A stretch of 64,000 nucleotides of DNA. Source: Armigeres subalbatus (Eukaryota > Arthropoda > Insecta > Diptera > Culicidae). Of this stretch, positions 30,863 to 42,060 are shown one piece after another (positions within the stretch are counted from its first letter, which is position 1; every line of letters starts with the position of its first letter). Both the position numbers and the translations under genes were made by a program. The DNA lies in the NCBI RefSeq assembly GCF_024139115.2, contig NC_085139.1, positions 102,906,158 through 102,970,157 on the forward strand, in the 5' to 3' direction. Below the pieces are notes generated by a model that saw only the letters and a list, made by a program, of their open reading frames with translations, was not told the origin of the DNA and ran no database searches.

Positions 30863-32017
30863 ATGATGAGTTGCAAAATTTGTAAAAGCAGTGTTAGTGA
30901 CAATCGTTTTTTGTGGAAATGTGAAAGTTGTCCAAAGCGATTCCACGCTGCTTGTATTGGAGTTAAACGGGAGCATGAAGATTTGGTGCGCGAATACATG
31001 CTGCCCGCTTGCACAGATTGTCAATCCCGTGTCGGCATCGAACTTAATCTGAAAGAATTGATTTGCCAACAGTCACTTCACTCAGATCAGATTAAAGCTC
31101 AAACGGAGGCCAATCACAGGTCTACCCTGAAGATGCAGAACGACAGTGTATTCCACGAAGCAGTTGATCGTCTTGAGTCCCAGCTTGACGGTATTAAAAA
31201 CGAGCTGAAGGCGAATAAAAATGCAACGGTCGCGGTCACCGCCCTCAAAAACCACGTATCAACACTTTTTGATGACACACTGGAGGTCGTTAAGCAAAAC
31301 ATTACCGATTCGCTCAAATCGATGATGGCCAATCTTCTGCTCGAAGTGACCAATTTAGGAATATGCACGCAGGAGATTGCGTCTAAATTTGCTGATCACT
31401 CACAAGTAGTGGAACAGATAAATCCAATCAACTCGGAAGTATTAGACGAGTTGAAAGCATTATCTGTGGCTTTCAGTGCTCTGGAGTCGAATTTGAAGCC
31501 TACGATACAAGACCCTGCACCAAACATAGCTGATGAACTGATTAACCTGGATATGGATATGTTTACTCCACAACCGAATCCTTCTAATGACACGAATTGG
31601 AGGTGGATAAATGGGCGCAGAACATTATGGAAGGTGTGGAGAGCCGACTGGAGTGAATATGACAAGTCAACAAAAACATATAAAGGGGCACGAAATCGTC
31701 GATCGAGGAGCAACAAAAACAACGATATCAATTACAACAGCGTTTACTTCAATTACAACGGAGCCGCCAACACCTCCAACAACAACAACAATAATAGGAA
31801 CTACGCGCCCGATAGAGAACTACTCAACGCAGCGAAGCGACAATTTGCCGGGCCCCCGACATCAAATGGCAATAATAGATACACCAATTTCCAACGAGGA
31901 GAGACACTCAACCCCCTCATCAGACCGACGTGTGGCTCTTCCTCGCCCAACTGGTTCATAGGTCATTCAAACCATATAGCTTCGTCGAATGTAGGTAATG
32001 CAAATTTTCTTTATTAG
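30863..32017 (+). CDS. CR1 ORF1 protein with C4HC3 PHD finger, intact
   Basis: A 384-residue ORF with a full PHD zinc finger: Cys4, Cys7, Cys20, Cys23, His28, Cys31, Cys50, Cys53. Residues about 75-230 are heptad-like and probably coiled coil. A Trp-rich motif at about 250-275 (NWRWINGRRTLWKVWRADWS) is shared with the copy at 1438-1854, and an Asn/Arg-rich tail follows. In this group ORF1 packages the RNA; PHD fingers in other proteins read histone tails, so chromatin binding is possible but inferred. Two in-frame Met codons open it; the copy at 913 begins MSCG, so the second could be used. Confidence 0.85.
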   Translation: MMSCKICKSSVSDNRFLWKCESCPKRFHAACIGVKREHEDLVREYMLPACTDCQSRVGIELNLKELICQQSLHSDQIKAQTEANHRSTLKMQNDSVFHEAVDRLESQLDGIKNELKANKNATVAVTALKNHVSTLFDDTLEVVKQNITDSLKSMMANLLLEVTNLGICTQEIASKFADHSQVVEQINPINSEVLDELKALSVAFSALESNLKPTIQDPAPNIADELINLDMDMFTPQPNPSNDTNWRWINGRRTLWKVWRADWSEYDKSTKTYKGARNRRSRSNKNNDINYNSVYFNYNGAANTSNNNNNNRNYAPDRELLNAAKRQFAGPPTSNGNNRYTNFQRGETLNPLIRPTCGSSSPNWFIGHSNHIASSNVGNANFLY

Positions 32018-33984
32018 AGACGCAAGATTCTGAAGAACGAGGCATTGACGCATTAGGTTCAACAGGATGAAAAGTGCCTGTAAAATTAATGAAATTTATA
32101 AACAGGTAGCATCTTGTGATTATAACTTCATTTTAGGAACTGAGACTAGTTGGGATTCTAGTGTGAATAATGAAGAAGTGTTTGGGAATCGCTACAATGT
32201 TTTTAGAGATGATCGCGATAAATCGCTATCTACTAAGAAATCTGGTGGAGGAGTATTGATCGCTGCTAGCACAGATTATGAGGCCGAAGAAATTGAATCA
32301 GTTTAATGTAAAGAATTTGATCATATTTGGATCAAGTCTACTATTGGGAACCAAGTACATATTTTTTTTTTTTAGTGTACTTTCCTCCTGAACATGCAAA
32401 AAAGGAGTCATATGAAAAAATTTTCACTATTGCTGAAGAAATCGTATCAAAATTTAATGCCGAAACAAACGTTCACATATATGGTGACTTTAATCAGCGA
32501 GCAGCTATTTTTATTGTTGACGACGAAAATGACCATTTTTGATATCAATTGTAGGAGATAATGAAACACTTCAAACTCTCTTTGACAAAAGTTCAAACAT
32601 AGGATTGCATCAAGTGAATCATGTTAGAAATCATAACAATTGCTACCTAGACTTACTTTTTACTAATATGACTGATGATTTCTGCGTGACCAAATCATCT
32701 TCAACTCTATGGAAAAACGAAGTGTTTCATATTGCAATTGAATACTCCATTTTCAACCACGAGACATCTAGAACATTTGATGACAATTTATCCGAACCCT
32801 ATCTCGATTTTAGAAATGCAAACTACGAGCTTATTAAAAATAACTTGAACTGTATCGATTGGCAAACCCTTATCGGCAACCTAAATCCTGACCAAGCTGT
32901 AAATGTATTCTATCAAACATTGAACGATGTATTAATGATGGCAGTACCTATTAAGCAAAACAAAAAAAAAAAATAAAAATATGATTCCAGCATGGTACAA
33001 TAGGAATATAATCAATCTCAAAAATAGAAAACAAAAAGCGCATAGAGCGTATAAGAATAATAGGAGCGATTCAAATTTAGCATATTATTTGTCATTATGT
33101 GATGAGTTGAAATTAGGAATAAAAAAGGCACATGATGATTACACTAATAAGATTGAACGTAATTTTAAATCAGACCCAAAATCATTGTTCAACTATGTTC
33201 GAGATAAACAAAAATCCAGTAGTTTTCCAACAAAATGCAACTTGACAATAAGATTGGGAATAATTCATTTGAAGTCAGTAACTTATTTGCTGATTTTTCA
33301 AGACGTTTACACAATACATGATAACTGTGATCGTGATTACTCTTATTTCTCTTACCTTCCTGAGTTAGAAAATGATGTCGCAGTCGATAACATATCTCCA
33401 AACGAAATCCTACATGCCCTCAAATCTTTAGACTCTTCGAAGGGTGCTGGCCCTGACCACCTACCACCCATACTGTTTAAATCACTTCCAAATGAGTTTG
33501 TCAAACCTCTATTTTGGTTATTTAATTCATCTCTGAAACACAATACGCTTCCTTCTACTTGAAACAATCGTTTTGATACCAATTTTAAAAGTGGCAAAAA
33601 TCTGACATTAAAATTACCGTGGCATCGCTATATTGTCTTGCATTCCTAAATTATTTGAATCCATTATTAACAATAAAATCTTCACACAAGTTCAAGGTTT
33701 AATTACCCGTAACCAGCACGGTTTTGTTAAAGGAAGGTCAACAACGACTAACTTGCTGCAATTTGTATCATTTTCGATAAACGCTTTAGATAGAGGAAAT
33801 TATGATGAAGCTCTATACACTGATTTCAGTAAGGCGTTTGACAGAGTTGATATTTCTCTCTTACTTTTCAAATTATCCAAGCTAGGCCTCAATCCCAGGT
33901 TAATAAAATGGATTGAATCATATTTGACTGGCAGAACCCAGAGAGTAAGATTTGATGGATGTTTGTCAAAACAAGTTAAGGTTA

Positions 33985-35273
33985 CCGTCAAACGGGGTGA
34001 CTTGCAACAGCGGGGTGACTTGCAACACTTGGGTTTTCCACAAGTTTTTGTTTTCTTACAATAAAAATATACCCAAAAATCGACCTATGTCATCACGCAT
34101 CCCTAGTTTACATTGTATTTGTTGTGCCTTGTTGGTATTTAGGTGAAAATATAACTCACTGTTGTTTTTTTGTATTATTTTGTGAAACTGTTTCGTTAAT
34201 TGAAAGCCGAACGTCGAAAATCGTAAGTTCGTGTAGCAAATTGAAAATAATTTCACCAAAATCGATCCCCTCTCCAGTTACAGTACCTAATTAGGCATGT
34301 ATTTCCGCAAAAACTATAAAATAATAAAATTGTTTTTTTTTAAACATCAATTTTTTTAAAATTTGTCCCCTTGCGGGGTGACTTGCAACAGCTGATACAC
34401 GATAGTTTACTTTACAAAAACTGCTGATTCAGTTTTCGTACATTTTTTTTCTTTTAAACTAGCATTGATTTTATGTTACAGAATTCCTTTATCATGCCGC
34501 GAAACTACAAGAAACCTGCAGGAAGTCGCATGTATGCTAATTTTTCAAAGAAAACTTTGATGAAGGCAGCGGTAGAAGTTAAAAAACAAATTGTTTATCC
34601 GGGAAGCCGCTTGGCGGTACGATTTGTCCCTAACAACAATTTTACATGATCCTAATACAGAAAACAGTAAAACTAAGACTTACGGTGGTCAAACAGTGTT
34701 GAATCTCCAAGAAGATCCAACACTTGTGGATGTTTTACTGCTTGCTGCGGAAATGCCTTTTCAAAATAATGATCTTAACATAATCGTGGTAATTTGGATG
34801 GCGGGGAAAGAAAGGAAAACCGTTTTAAAAACAACTATCCAGGGAATGGTGATGGTGCACACCATTCTTAAACCGACATAAAGCACTTTCAAACCGATGA
34901 CTTAAAAATATCAATCGATCCGTAAAAAATCGGAATGAGGGAAGGTGGGATCCCTCAAGTAAGGCCCCTGCATTGACAGTGGTGAAGAATGACCCAGGAT
35001 GAAAAATCACTATGATTAAGATGTTTTAAAACATGTTATGATTGAATTCGATGAAGTGTTGCAAGTCACCCCGCAGTAGGGGTGGCTTGCAACACCCATC
35101 ATTTTGATATGATTTTCATATTTTTATTATTGTTATATGTCTGATTATATGTCTAATCACTAATATTAGGACACATTAAAAGTATCATGTACTAGTAGAA
35201 TGAATGAATCCTTTTAATTCAGAATTATTGAGAGAGAAACTTGAAAAGTGTTGCAAGTCACCCCGTTTGACGG
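33985..35273 (+). mobile_element. Pogo-like DNA transposon, defective, inserted in CR1 RT
   Basis: Inverted ends CCGTCAAACGGGGTGACTTG and CAAGTCACCCCGTTTGACGG, flanked by TA on both sides (33983-33984, 35274-35275), as in Tc1/mariner/pogo elements. Removing it with one TA rejoins the RT codons as KVTSGVPQG, which fixes the ends closely. The interior carries at least six copies of GGGGTGACTTGCAACA (plus at 33994, 34012, 34375, a variant at 35079; minus at 35057, 35249). Confidence 0.92.
34494..34881 (+). pseudogene. Pogo/CENP-B-like transposase N-terminus, frameshifted
   Basis: The ATG at 34494 opens MPRNYKKPAGSRMYANFSKK followed by TLMKAAVEVKK, the typical start and psq helix-turn-helix of pogo-group transposases. 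Near 34590 the frame shifts to the ORF 34591-34881: IREAAWRYDLSLTTILHD completes the helix-turn-helix, and GQTVLNLQEDPTLVD to GMVMVHTILKP fits a CENP-B-type DNA-binding domain. The DDE catalytic domain is absent. The TTTTATGTTACAG before the ATG resembles a splice acceptor. Confidence 0.78.
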
Positions 35274-36110
35274 TACATCTGGAGTACCACAAGGATCCCA
35301 CCTTGGTCCATTGTTATTCATCTTATTCGTCAACGATGTGAATCATGTTTTGAATTACCTGAATGTTTCAATTTACGCAGATGACATGAAACTCTTTTTA
35401 GAAATACATAAGCAATCTGATCTACTAGTGTTTCAAAATGAAATCAACGATTTTTATAAATGGTGTAAGAAAAATCTGTTACAACTGAATATAAAAAATG
35501 CCATTCAATCTCGTTTACAAGAAAGATCAATACGGCACAAGAACAAATATACATAGGTCAGAAAACAGTTGAAAGATGCAAACTAATTAGAGATTTAGGT
35601 ATCATTCTGGACTCCAAATTATCGTTTATAGATCACTATAATAATATTATCTATAAAGCAAGCAACATGCTTAGTTTTATCAAAAGATTCAGTTATAATT
35701 TCAATGATCCTTACACAATCAAAACTTTGTACGTTGCACATGTTAGGCCTCATTTAGAATACTGCAGTGTAGTTTGGGCTCCGTATCATGAAACACATGT
35801 AAACCGCATAGCATCAGTTCAGAAACAATTTTTACTTTTTGCGCTCCGAAAACTAGGGTGGACGTCTCTACCATTGCCTCCTTATGAATCACGGTGTTTA
35901 TTAATTAACCTAGAAGAACTCAAAAAACGCAGGGAATTCTCAATGATAGCTTTCATGAACGATATTATCGCACAAAGAGTGGATAGTAGTGAAATTTTGG
36001 CAAATATTAATTTTTACGCCCCTATCCGTCCACTTAGAAATAGAAGTCTAGTACATTCAAAGTTAATTGCCTATATGCCGGGTATTAAGCCACCCGGAGT
36101 GGAAATTAAT

Positions 36111-36480
36111 TACTATGTCTGAAACTTGATTATGCATATGTACAACATGTGATAGATTTAGTTCGGAAAAGGTATTGGAGGGTAACCGCCCCTTCGGTGG
36201 GGTTTGATCCCACGACCCCAGTTCGCATGACAGGTGCTTTCCCTACTAAGCTACGAAGGACCTCCGTCGTCCACCGCAGCTTAGCGGGTACTGATGAAAC
36301 CAAATTCCCAGCACCAGGTACCAGCCGATCTCTCGCAATACATTTTCAGAACTAACTCTCTCAAATGTATTTTTGTACACAATGTCAACCAAGTAGGATG
36401 GGCGGTTACCCTCCAATACCTTTTCCGAACTAAATCTATCACATGTTGTACATATGCATAATCAAGTTTCAGACATAGTA
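36111..36480. mobile_element. Foldback element with tRNA-like core, inserted in CR1 ORF2
   Basis: Ends TACTATGTCTGAAACTTG and CAAGTTTCAGACATAGTA; inverted arms of about 80 bp (36111-36190 and 36401-36480). Flanks repeat AT (or TAAT). Removing it restores ORF2 as VEINRSLFYINNQ. The minus strand of the left half (36245-36185) reads like a tRNA: GTAGCTTAGTAGG fits the A box and GTGGGATCAAACCCC the B-box region. A related element is at 48139-48318. Confidence 0.85.
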
Positions 36481-36740
36481 ATAGAAGTCTATTTTATATC
36501 AATAATCAAAGAACAAACTATGGCAGAAATGGCCCAATAAATAGAATGATGACATGTTATAATGCACATTGTGAAACAATTGATGTAACGATGAGTAAAA
36601 CTAATCTAAAAAAGTGTTCTTCTCTAGACAAGTTAGGTAATGACTGAAGTACACATAGACTAGATAATAAGTATTTATTGTACAAAGTATAATTGGTCTA
36701 CATTTGATTGACGGCAAATAAATAAATAAAATTCAGCTAT

Positions 36741-37516
36741 CCGACACCCCAATTCCAAAACAACCTCTAGATATTATACATGTAGACATTTATATAGTTC
36801 AACCAAATCTGTTTCTAACTGTAGTGGATAAATTATCAAGATTCGGCACCATGCTTCCAATTAAATCCCGATGCATTGCAGATGTTAGAAAAGCGTTACT
36901 AAAATATTTCTCAATGTACGGTACACCGAAATTGATTGTGTCAGATAACGAACCTGCACTTAAATCAATTGAGGTGAGAGGACTGTTATTTGATCTTAAT
37001 GTACAACAGTATTTCACACCTTCAAATTGCAGCCAAGTTAACGGAATCGTAGAGCGTTTCCACTCTACAATTAGCGAAATTTTTAGAACCAATAGCCATA
37101 AATATGAAGAATTATCCAACAAGGAAAAATTCTTCATCGCTTGCTCATTATACAACAACACTATTCATTCTTCTACGAAACTCAAGCCCCGCGAAGTATT
37201 TTACGGAATAAAAGACGGAGTTGAAAGACCTCTGAACATTGACGCTATTGTAGAATACAGAGATAAAATTTACGATGAAACTGTTTTGGCAATTACGAAA
37301 ACTCAGAAAAACCAACTTAGCTACCACAATGCAGATAAAGAACCACCCCCGATTTTAGAACCCGGCTCAAGAGTCCTTGAAAAGTTACCAGGCGTAAAAT
37401 CAAAAACAAGGAGACAATACAAATCAGCAATAGTTGCAACTGATCGGAAACAAACATACGTAGATTCGAAACGACGGAAATTACACAAATCTAAATTACG
37501 CCGCATTAGAAAGTGA
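36741..37516 (+). pseudogene. pol: Integrase core and C-terminus, gypsy element B
   Basis: Starts within integrase just after the CR1 tail: TPIPKQPLDIIHVDIYIVQP holds the first catalytic Asp, KLIVSDNEPALKS the second, and VNGIVERFHSTISEIFRTNS the Glu, so all three are present. The basic C-terminus ends DSKRRKLHKSKLRRIRK. It is collinear with element A (HIDILFLES, VVMDGEKSF, NGVVERFHSTI). The zinc finger, RT, protease and gag are missing upstream, so it is a 3' half element. The open ORF is 36824-37516. Confidence 0.9.
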
Positions 37517-37574
37517 GCAACCGGTCTCTCTTCTGATAATTTCACATAGAGTAAATAAAAAAGAAACTTCAAAG

Positions 37575-37610
37575 CAAATACTAATTCTTTTCCATTTTTA
37601 GGCAAGGACT
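37575..37610 (+). promoter_or_regulatory. Env splice acceptor, element B
   Basis: CTAATTCTTTTCCATTTTTAG ends at 37601, ten bases before the env ATG at 37611. Confidence 0.65.
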
Positions 37611-39306
37611 ATGCTTTGGATACTCTTAAAAGGAACACAAGGAATGACTCGTTGGAACCACAACGTCATAACAATCATCATCCTCACCATCATCCTGAAC
37701 GGAAACCCCATATCCTCTCAAATCATCCGAATCACTAACCTGGCCCTCAATCCCGGACTTCTTACCCTTCAGGACGGTTATAGTTTTCTGAAAAAGGGTG
37801 ATCATCAACTTTTCCATGTTATTGACCTAAAACGGTACGAACCCATCTTCAGAAACCTAGAAACCAATATAGCTGGTGTGAACTCTCTTGAAATAACTGA
37901 TGATAACTGATCTTCTAAACTCAAAGTTAAGCAATACTCTGGAACTGTTCAATGAACTCCAACCTAAGTCCCGTAACAAACGAGGATTGTTCAACTTTGT
38001 AGGATCAGGAATCAAAGTTATTACTGGAAATTTGGACGACAATGATCTCATAAAGATCTCAAAAAATATCGATGAATTATTTTCTAAATCAAGCAATTTA
38101 ATTACAGAGAATAATGAGCAAAGACGTATAAACTCTCAATTTCAAGATAGAATCAATAGGATTATTAGGAAGTTAGAAATTCAACAAAATCAAATTACTA
38201 AAAATTTAATTGCAGTTAGAAATAAAAAATTAGCAACAGATTTCACTATAATTAAAGAAGTGTTCAAAATCAACGTAAATCTAGACTTTTTTAAATCACA
38301 TCTTGAAGATATTTTCGAAGCCATAAAACTTTCTAAACTTCAGATTCTCTCGAAAAACATATTGTCATCACTAGAATTGGAATTCGCTTCAAAAAGGTTA
38401 GAAGAAAAAGGTTTAATTATAAATAGCTCAGAAGAAATTTACGACTTTCTGGAAATATCTGCTTATCATAATCAAACAAAGATTGTTTTTGCTATTTCAA
38501 TGCCGTTGCTAGAGAACCAATTGTATGAAAACTTCATTATCGAACCATTACCAGTAGGGAACAAAATTATTTAAATCAGTCACAGCCAAACCATGAGAAG
38601 CAACACGTCCACCTACATCGTAGCAAAACGCTGTAAACAAGTGCAAAAACGGAAGTTATGCAACCAAGATGATTTGATCGATATTACCCAGGACGAATGC
38701 ATCCCCAACCTACTACAAGGACAATCGGCGAATTGTTCGTTCACCGAATACACCATTCCTTCAGAAACTAAACTTGTAACAGGAAATTTGGTTGTGTTAA
38801 AACAAGTCAAATCGATGGAAGTAAACTCTTCTTGTGGTATATCTAGCCGAAATTTAACAGGATCATACCTCGTAGAATTTCATAATTGCTCAGTTTATCT
38901 AAATGGATCTAAATTCGAGAATATCGAAATGGTTGAAGCAGAATCTCCTATTATACTACCCCTTGACGGCCTTTCCATAACAGAAAGTAGCTTCGAGCCA
39001 GTTCTACGTCTCGAAGAAGTCAACATTAAAAACAGGAAACTTTTGGAGGATTTTACCGCAACTCACCAGTTGAAGACATACTCATCATTCACAATGTCTA
39101 TCATAAGCCTCATATTCGCAATTAGCATCATAGCTTTCACAGCCTGGCGAAAGTTTTCCCGTAAACTTCGTTCATACATCCAAGGATCAAGGAAACCGGC
39201 CAAGTCAAATCATTCGACGAATCGAGACGACTCTCTTCAAAAGGAGGGAGTAGCTATTGACCACAATCTAGATTCAACCATAGATCTAAAGCCATCGAAC
39301 ATCTAA
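37611..39306 (+). pseudogene. env: Env-like glycoprotein of gypsy element B, frameshifted
   Basis: Three pieces: 37611-37910 (hydrophobic signal-like segment VITIIILTIILNG), 37900-38574 and 38593-39306. The second holds a furin-type site and following block, SRNKRGLFNFVGSGIKVI, characteristic of gypsy env and related to insect baculovirus F proteins, then a coiled-coil-like region. The third has several N-glycosylation sites and conserved cysteines, a C-terminal membrane helix (SIISLIFAISIIAFTAWRKF) and a basic cytoplasmic tail. Frameshifts near 37900 and between 38574 and 38593 break it. In active relatives it is a membrane-fusion glycoprotein. Confidence 0.85.
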
Positions 39307-39640
39307 GTGAAGACGATTACCATAAGCCATAATTATCCTTCATCATCAGCAGATTGCATCCCAACTTCCAGAAGCCCGGCACTTAGCAACAAGTTACACA
39401 GCCGAATCTGCTGATAGCGCAACATGTGGCAACGACGACGAAGACGACGCAGCACCGATGGAATTCAGGCCAACTGACACTTGCTAGGAGCTAGGTCAGC
39501 ATTTTGTATGCTGTAGGGACTTTGATTCATTTCAATTTAGCAACAATAAATCATTCCGTTCCGATCGTTCGAGGTAGTTAGTTCTTTCGTTGAAATTCCC
39601 TTGTCTTTTTTTTAAACCCTTTTTGAAAGGTAAAAGTAAT
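39241..39640 (+). repeat. Polypurine tract and 3' LTR of gypsy element B
   Basis: A purine tract AAAAGGAGGGAG (about 39239-39250) inside the env tail is followed by AGTAGCTATTG, the probable LTR start, so env overlaps the LTR. AATAAATCATTCCGTTCC lies at 39545. The LTR end is unclear (about 39600-39640). Confidence 0.6.
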
Positions 39641-39699
39641 AATTTCTTTTTAACACCCTCATTGATAAGAAGACATATGTGAAAAATATATAAATAACA

Positions 39700-40125
39700 G
39701 TAATAGAAATTTTACAAAAACATGAAACTAAATTAGAGCTTAGCAAATTTAATTTTTTCGTAAAAACCAGTAGAATTTTAGTAGATGAAATTAATAGAAT
39801 TATTGACCTAAAATTACATACTGCAAAGAAAGGTCCAACTTTAAAAAGTATAGCTCAATCGGTAATATTTTGTAATCGATTGACAAAATTATAAGAAATA
39901 AAGATGGCTAGCGTAATCGAAATTATTAAAGTAATTGCAGCACTAGTACCAATTTATGATGGAAATGGTGAAAAATTAGCAAGTGTAGTTGCAGCGTTAA
40001 ACGCTTGTAAATCACTAGTAAATGAGGCAAATAGAGCAAACCGACCTTGCCGACCTTGCGAAGATGCACAAATTGTTTTCGGCCATGCACTCCAGTTGTC
40101 TCATTCTCACCCATATGTAAAATAG
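39700..40125 (+). pseudogene. Gypsy (mdg1-like) gag remnant
   Basis: An upstream frame reads ILQKHETKLELSKFNFFVK and LVDEINRIIDLKLHT, then the ORF 39904-40125: MASVIEIIKVIAALVPIYDG, NGEKLASVVAALNACKSLV. The IPxYDG motif followed by a helical stretch is typical of the gag start of gypsy elements. It closes soon after. Confidence 0.5.
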
Positions 40126-40620
40126 TATAAGCCAAATATTGTCATAGCTATAAAACCCAGAGCAATCGAAATACAAGCAGGATTGATTATCGAACCGTCA
40201 ATGCTTTTACTTGCGGTCCTTACTGGCGATAGCTCCCGGGCTCGCCATAGTTTGGATACCCCATTGAAAAGAAAAGACCTTCTCCGATAAATCCAAATAT
40301 AAACAAATTGTAGATAGCATACACAACATTCTTCATTAGAGTAGGCAACATTGTTGGACACGAGAGAAAAATTGTGAACCAATAGCAAAATCCTCCACAT
40401 TCCACATTTAACGTACATATTCACATATAAGTTTTCAGAACATTGTAAAATAGCAAGAACTTATAGATAGCGTTTTGACAAATAAAGGGAGGAGAGTAGT
40501 ATTTTGGACTTGAAGTTACCAAGTCAAAAAAGAATTGTTCGTGTGTTTTATTTCAAACAGTGATGACTATTTCCATTAACTAACGTTCAGTGCACAACCT
40601 CATTGGGCAACACTTTAGAG
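40126..40620. other. No gene; solo arm of the tRNA-core foldback family
   Basis: ACGTACATATTCACATATAAGTTTTCAGAACATTGTAAA at 40411-40449 matches the right arm of the element at 48139-48318. Nothing else is supported. Confidence 0.5.
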
Positions 40621-40760
40621 TTTTTGATACATTTTAATAGTAATTAAAGTGGTTGTTAGTAGCGCAGCATATTTAATAACAGTGTAAAGCCATAAAAGGC
40701 AACCTGTGTGCTATGTACTGGATGAAATCGTTGAACGGCTGCGGTGACAAATGAAATAAA
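40621..40760 (+). repeat. Dispersed repeat family, copy 3 (partial)
   Basis: TTTTAATAGTAATTAAAGTGGTTGTTAGT and the following AACAGTG..AGGC..AC blocks match 15600-15690 and 11270-11350. Confidence 0.6.
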
Positions 40761-40899
40761 CTGTAATTAAATCTTTTCAAAGATCTACCGAAAACCTCGA
40801 CGACCCCCAACGATTCGGAAAGAATTCAACGAAAATCTAAATTCATACTTTAGTAGGGTTAACGAGCTGCTTTCGGCATTCCTTAATTTATCCTTCCTA

Positions 40900-41075
40900 G
40901 TCTATTAATTCTGTCAATATATGTTTCACATTAGTTCTCGATACAGCCCCACAAATTTGTAAACAGTAATCGACCTCTTAGAAACTAGTGGAATAAACGA
41001 TGCACGACCGAATGTTGAGCAAGTCGGTTACTAATCCGGAAGTCCGATACGCCTTATGGCGACCGTTACATTTAA
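40900..41075 (+). repeat. Gypsy LTR end and primer-binding site (third copy)
   Basis: AATAAACGATGCACGACC at about 40991 is followed by CTTATGGCGACCGTTACA at 41050-41067, the tRNA-Arg-type primer motif with one change. Confidence 0.55.
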
Positions 41076-42060
41076 ATTTTGACTATAAGTAATCTGCAGT
41101 TTAAGTGAAAAGTGAAGCGACCATTCGAACATTATGGAAAACTAAGAATCCAAATCTACAGTTCATCATAATGGGGATCAAATCAAGATCATAAACACGT
41201 AAAACGATCACTCTGAATCGTTAAAAGAAATTAAATTTTTGCCTCAGTGTACCATGGCTGGATAAGTGCTATTACTAGCCCCTACCATAATACGTGAGCT
41301 ACAACTATTTGAGTACATCAGCATTGAAGAAAGCTCAACAGTTGACTACCGTTTCAGTGCAATAAACTAATGAATCGAACACCAGCAGTGCACGATGAAT
41401 AAACATTAAACAGCCAGAAAAAAGTATAAAAGTGCAAAATCAAGTGACTAAACAGACAGCGAGAACAACGAGCAACGCAGCACCAACACACCACGAGTTG
41501 CAAGGGTAGAGTTCGAATTTTCAAGAGGCCGACTCAGAAGTAATACGATGGTTCACCAGCTGGCTTGGATGCTTTTATTGATTCAGTAAACCTTTTAACT
41601 GAATTGATAGACGCAACACATATGTACTAGCAAAGCCATAAAATTCATAAAACGAGGTTTACATGCAGAGCTCGTTCAGCTCTTCTAGAAAACATTAATA
41701 CCTTGGCTCAAATAGTGACTTCAGTCAAGCAAAATTGTCAAAGTTGAAGGCACTAAAAACAAATGTGTCTGAGTACTTAAAGAAAGTTGAATGCTTAACT
41801 TTAAAATTAACATCATTGTAAGCAAGTGTACCTTTAACCGTCCTACTAAAATGGCAACTAAAACAGGAGTTAAGACGCTGATCAAAAATTCCACAGATAC
41901 AGGCACCAGGATTGTAATGAAGGCATCTGAATTCAGACTACAATTCGAAAAGTCAATGAATCGAATACATACATCCTCCCATCATCCAGAGGCGTCGCGT
42001 CCGCATGTGCAACCTGTGCACTGCACATGTGCAATTTATCCCCAACATTTAGACTTTAGA
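41076..42060 (+). pseudogene. Decayed mdg1-like gag
   Basis: One frame at 41641 reads KFIKRGLHAELVQLF, the next block NTLAQIVTSVKQNCQS (41693-41745) parallels the gag scrap at 3850, and KTNVSEYLKKVECLTLKL follows at 41757. No open gene remains; ORF 41791-42063 is a shifted frame. Confidence 0.45.

Larger units (their letters stand above)
32067..36647 (+). pseudogene. CR1 ORF2 (endonuclease and RT), broken and twice interrupted
   Basis: Endonuclease pieces: FILGTETSWDSSVNNEEVFG at 32130, VHIYGDFNQRAA at 32475, YLDLLFTNMTDDF at 32643, KNEVFHIAIEYSIF at 32713. RT pieces: SSKGAGPDHLPPILFKSLP, RNQHGFVKGRSTTTNLL, YTDFSKAFDRVDISL, then after the pogo insertion SGVPQGSHLGPLLFILFVND and YADDMKLFLEI, and YVAHVRPHLEYCSVVWAPY. 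Stops and frameshifts occur near 32305, 32540, 33560 and 35530. After the foldback at 36111-36480 the frame resumes as INRSLFYINNQRTNYG and ends at TGA 36645-36647. Confidence 0.88.
30407..36735 (+). mobile_element. CR1-clade (T1/Q-like) non-LTR retrotransposon, nearly full length
   Basis: Contains a 5' leader, PHD-finger ORF1, endonuclease-RT ORF2 and a 3' tail CAAATAAATAAATAAA ending at about 36735. Two later insertions lie within ORF2 (33985-35273 and 36111-36480). The start is not fixed. Immediately after the tail comes the integrase of gypsy element B. Clade assignment rests on the PHD ORF1 and the SGVPQGSHLGPLLF/YADDMKLF RT; the Jockey clade is the alternative. Confidence 0.8.

Noticed and set aside
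36185..36245. A tRNA gene on the minus strand.
   Set aside because: A box fits, but the B box is altered and arms do not pair well; it lies within a foldback element.
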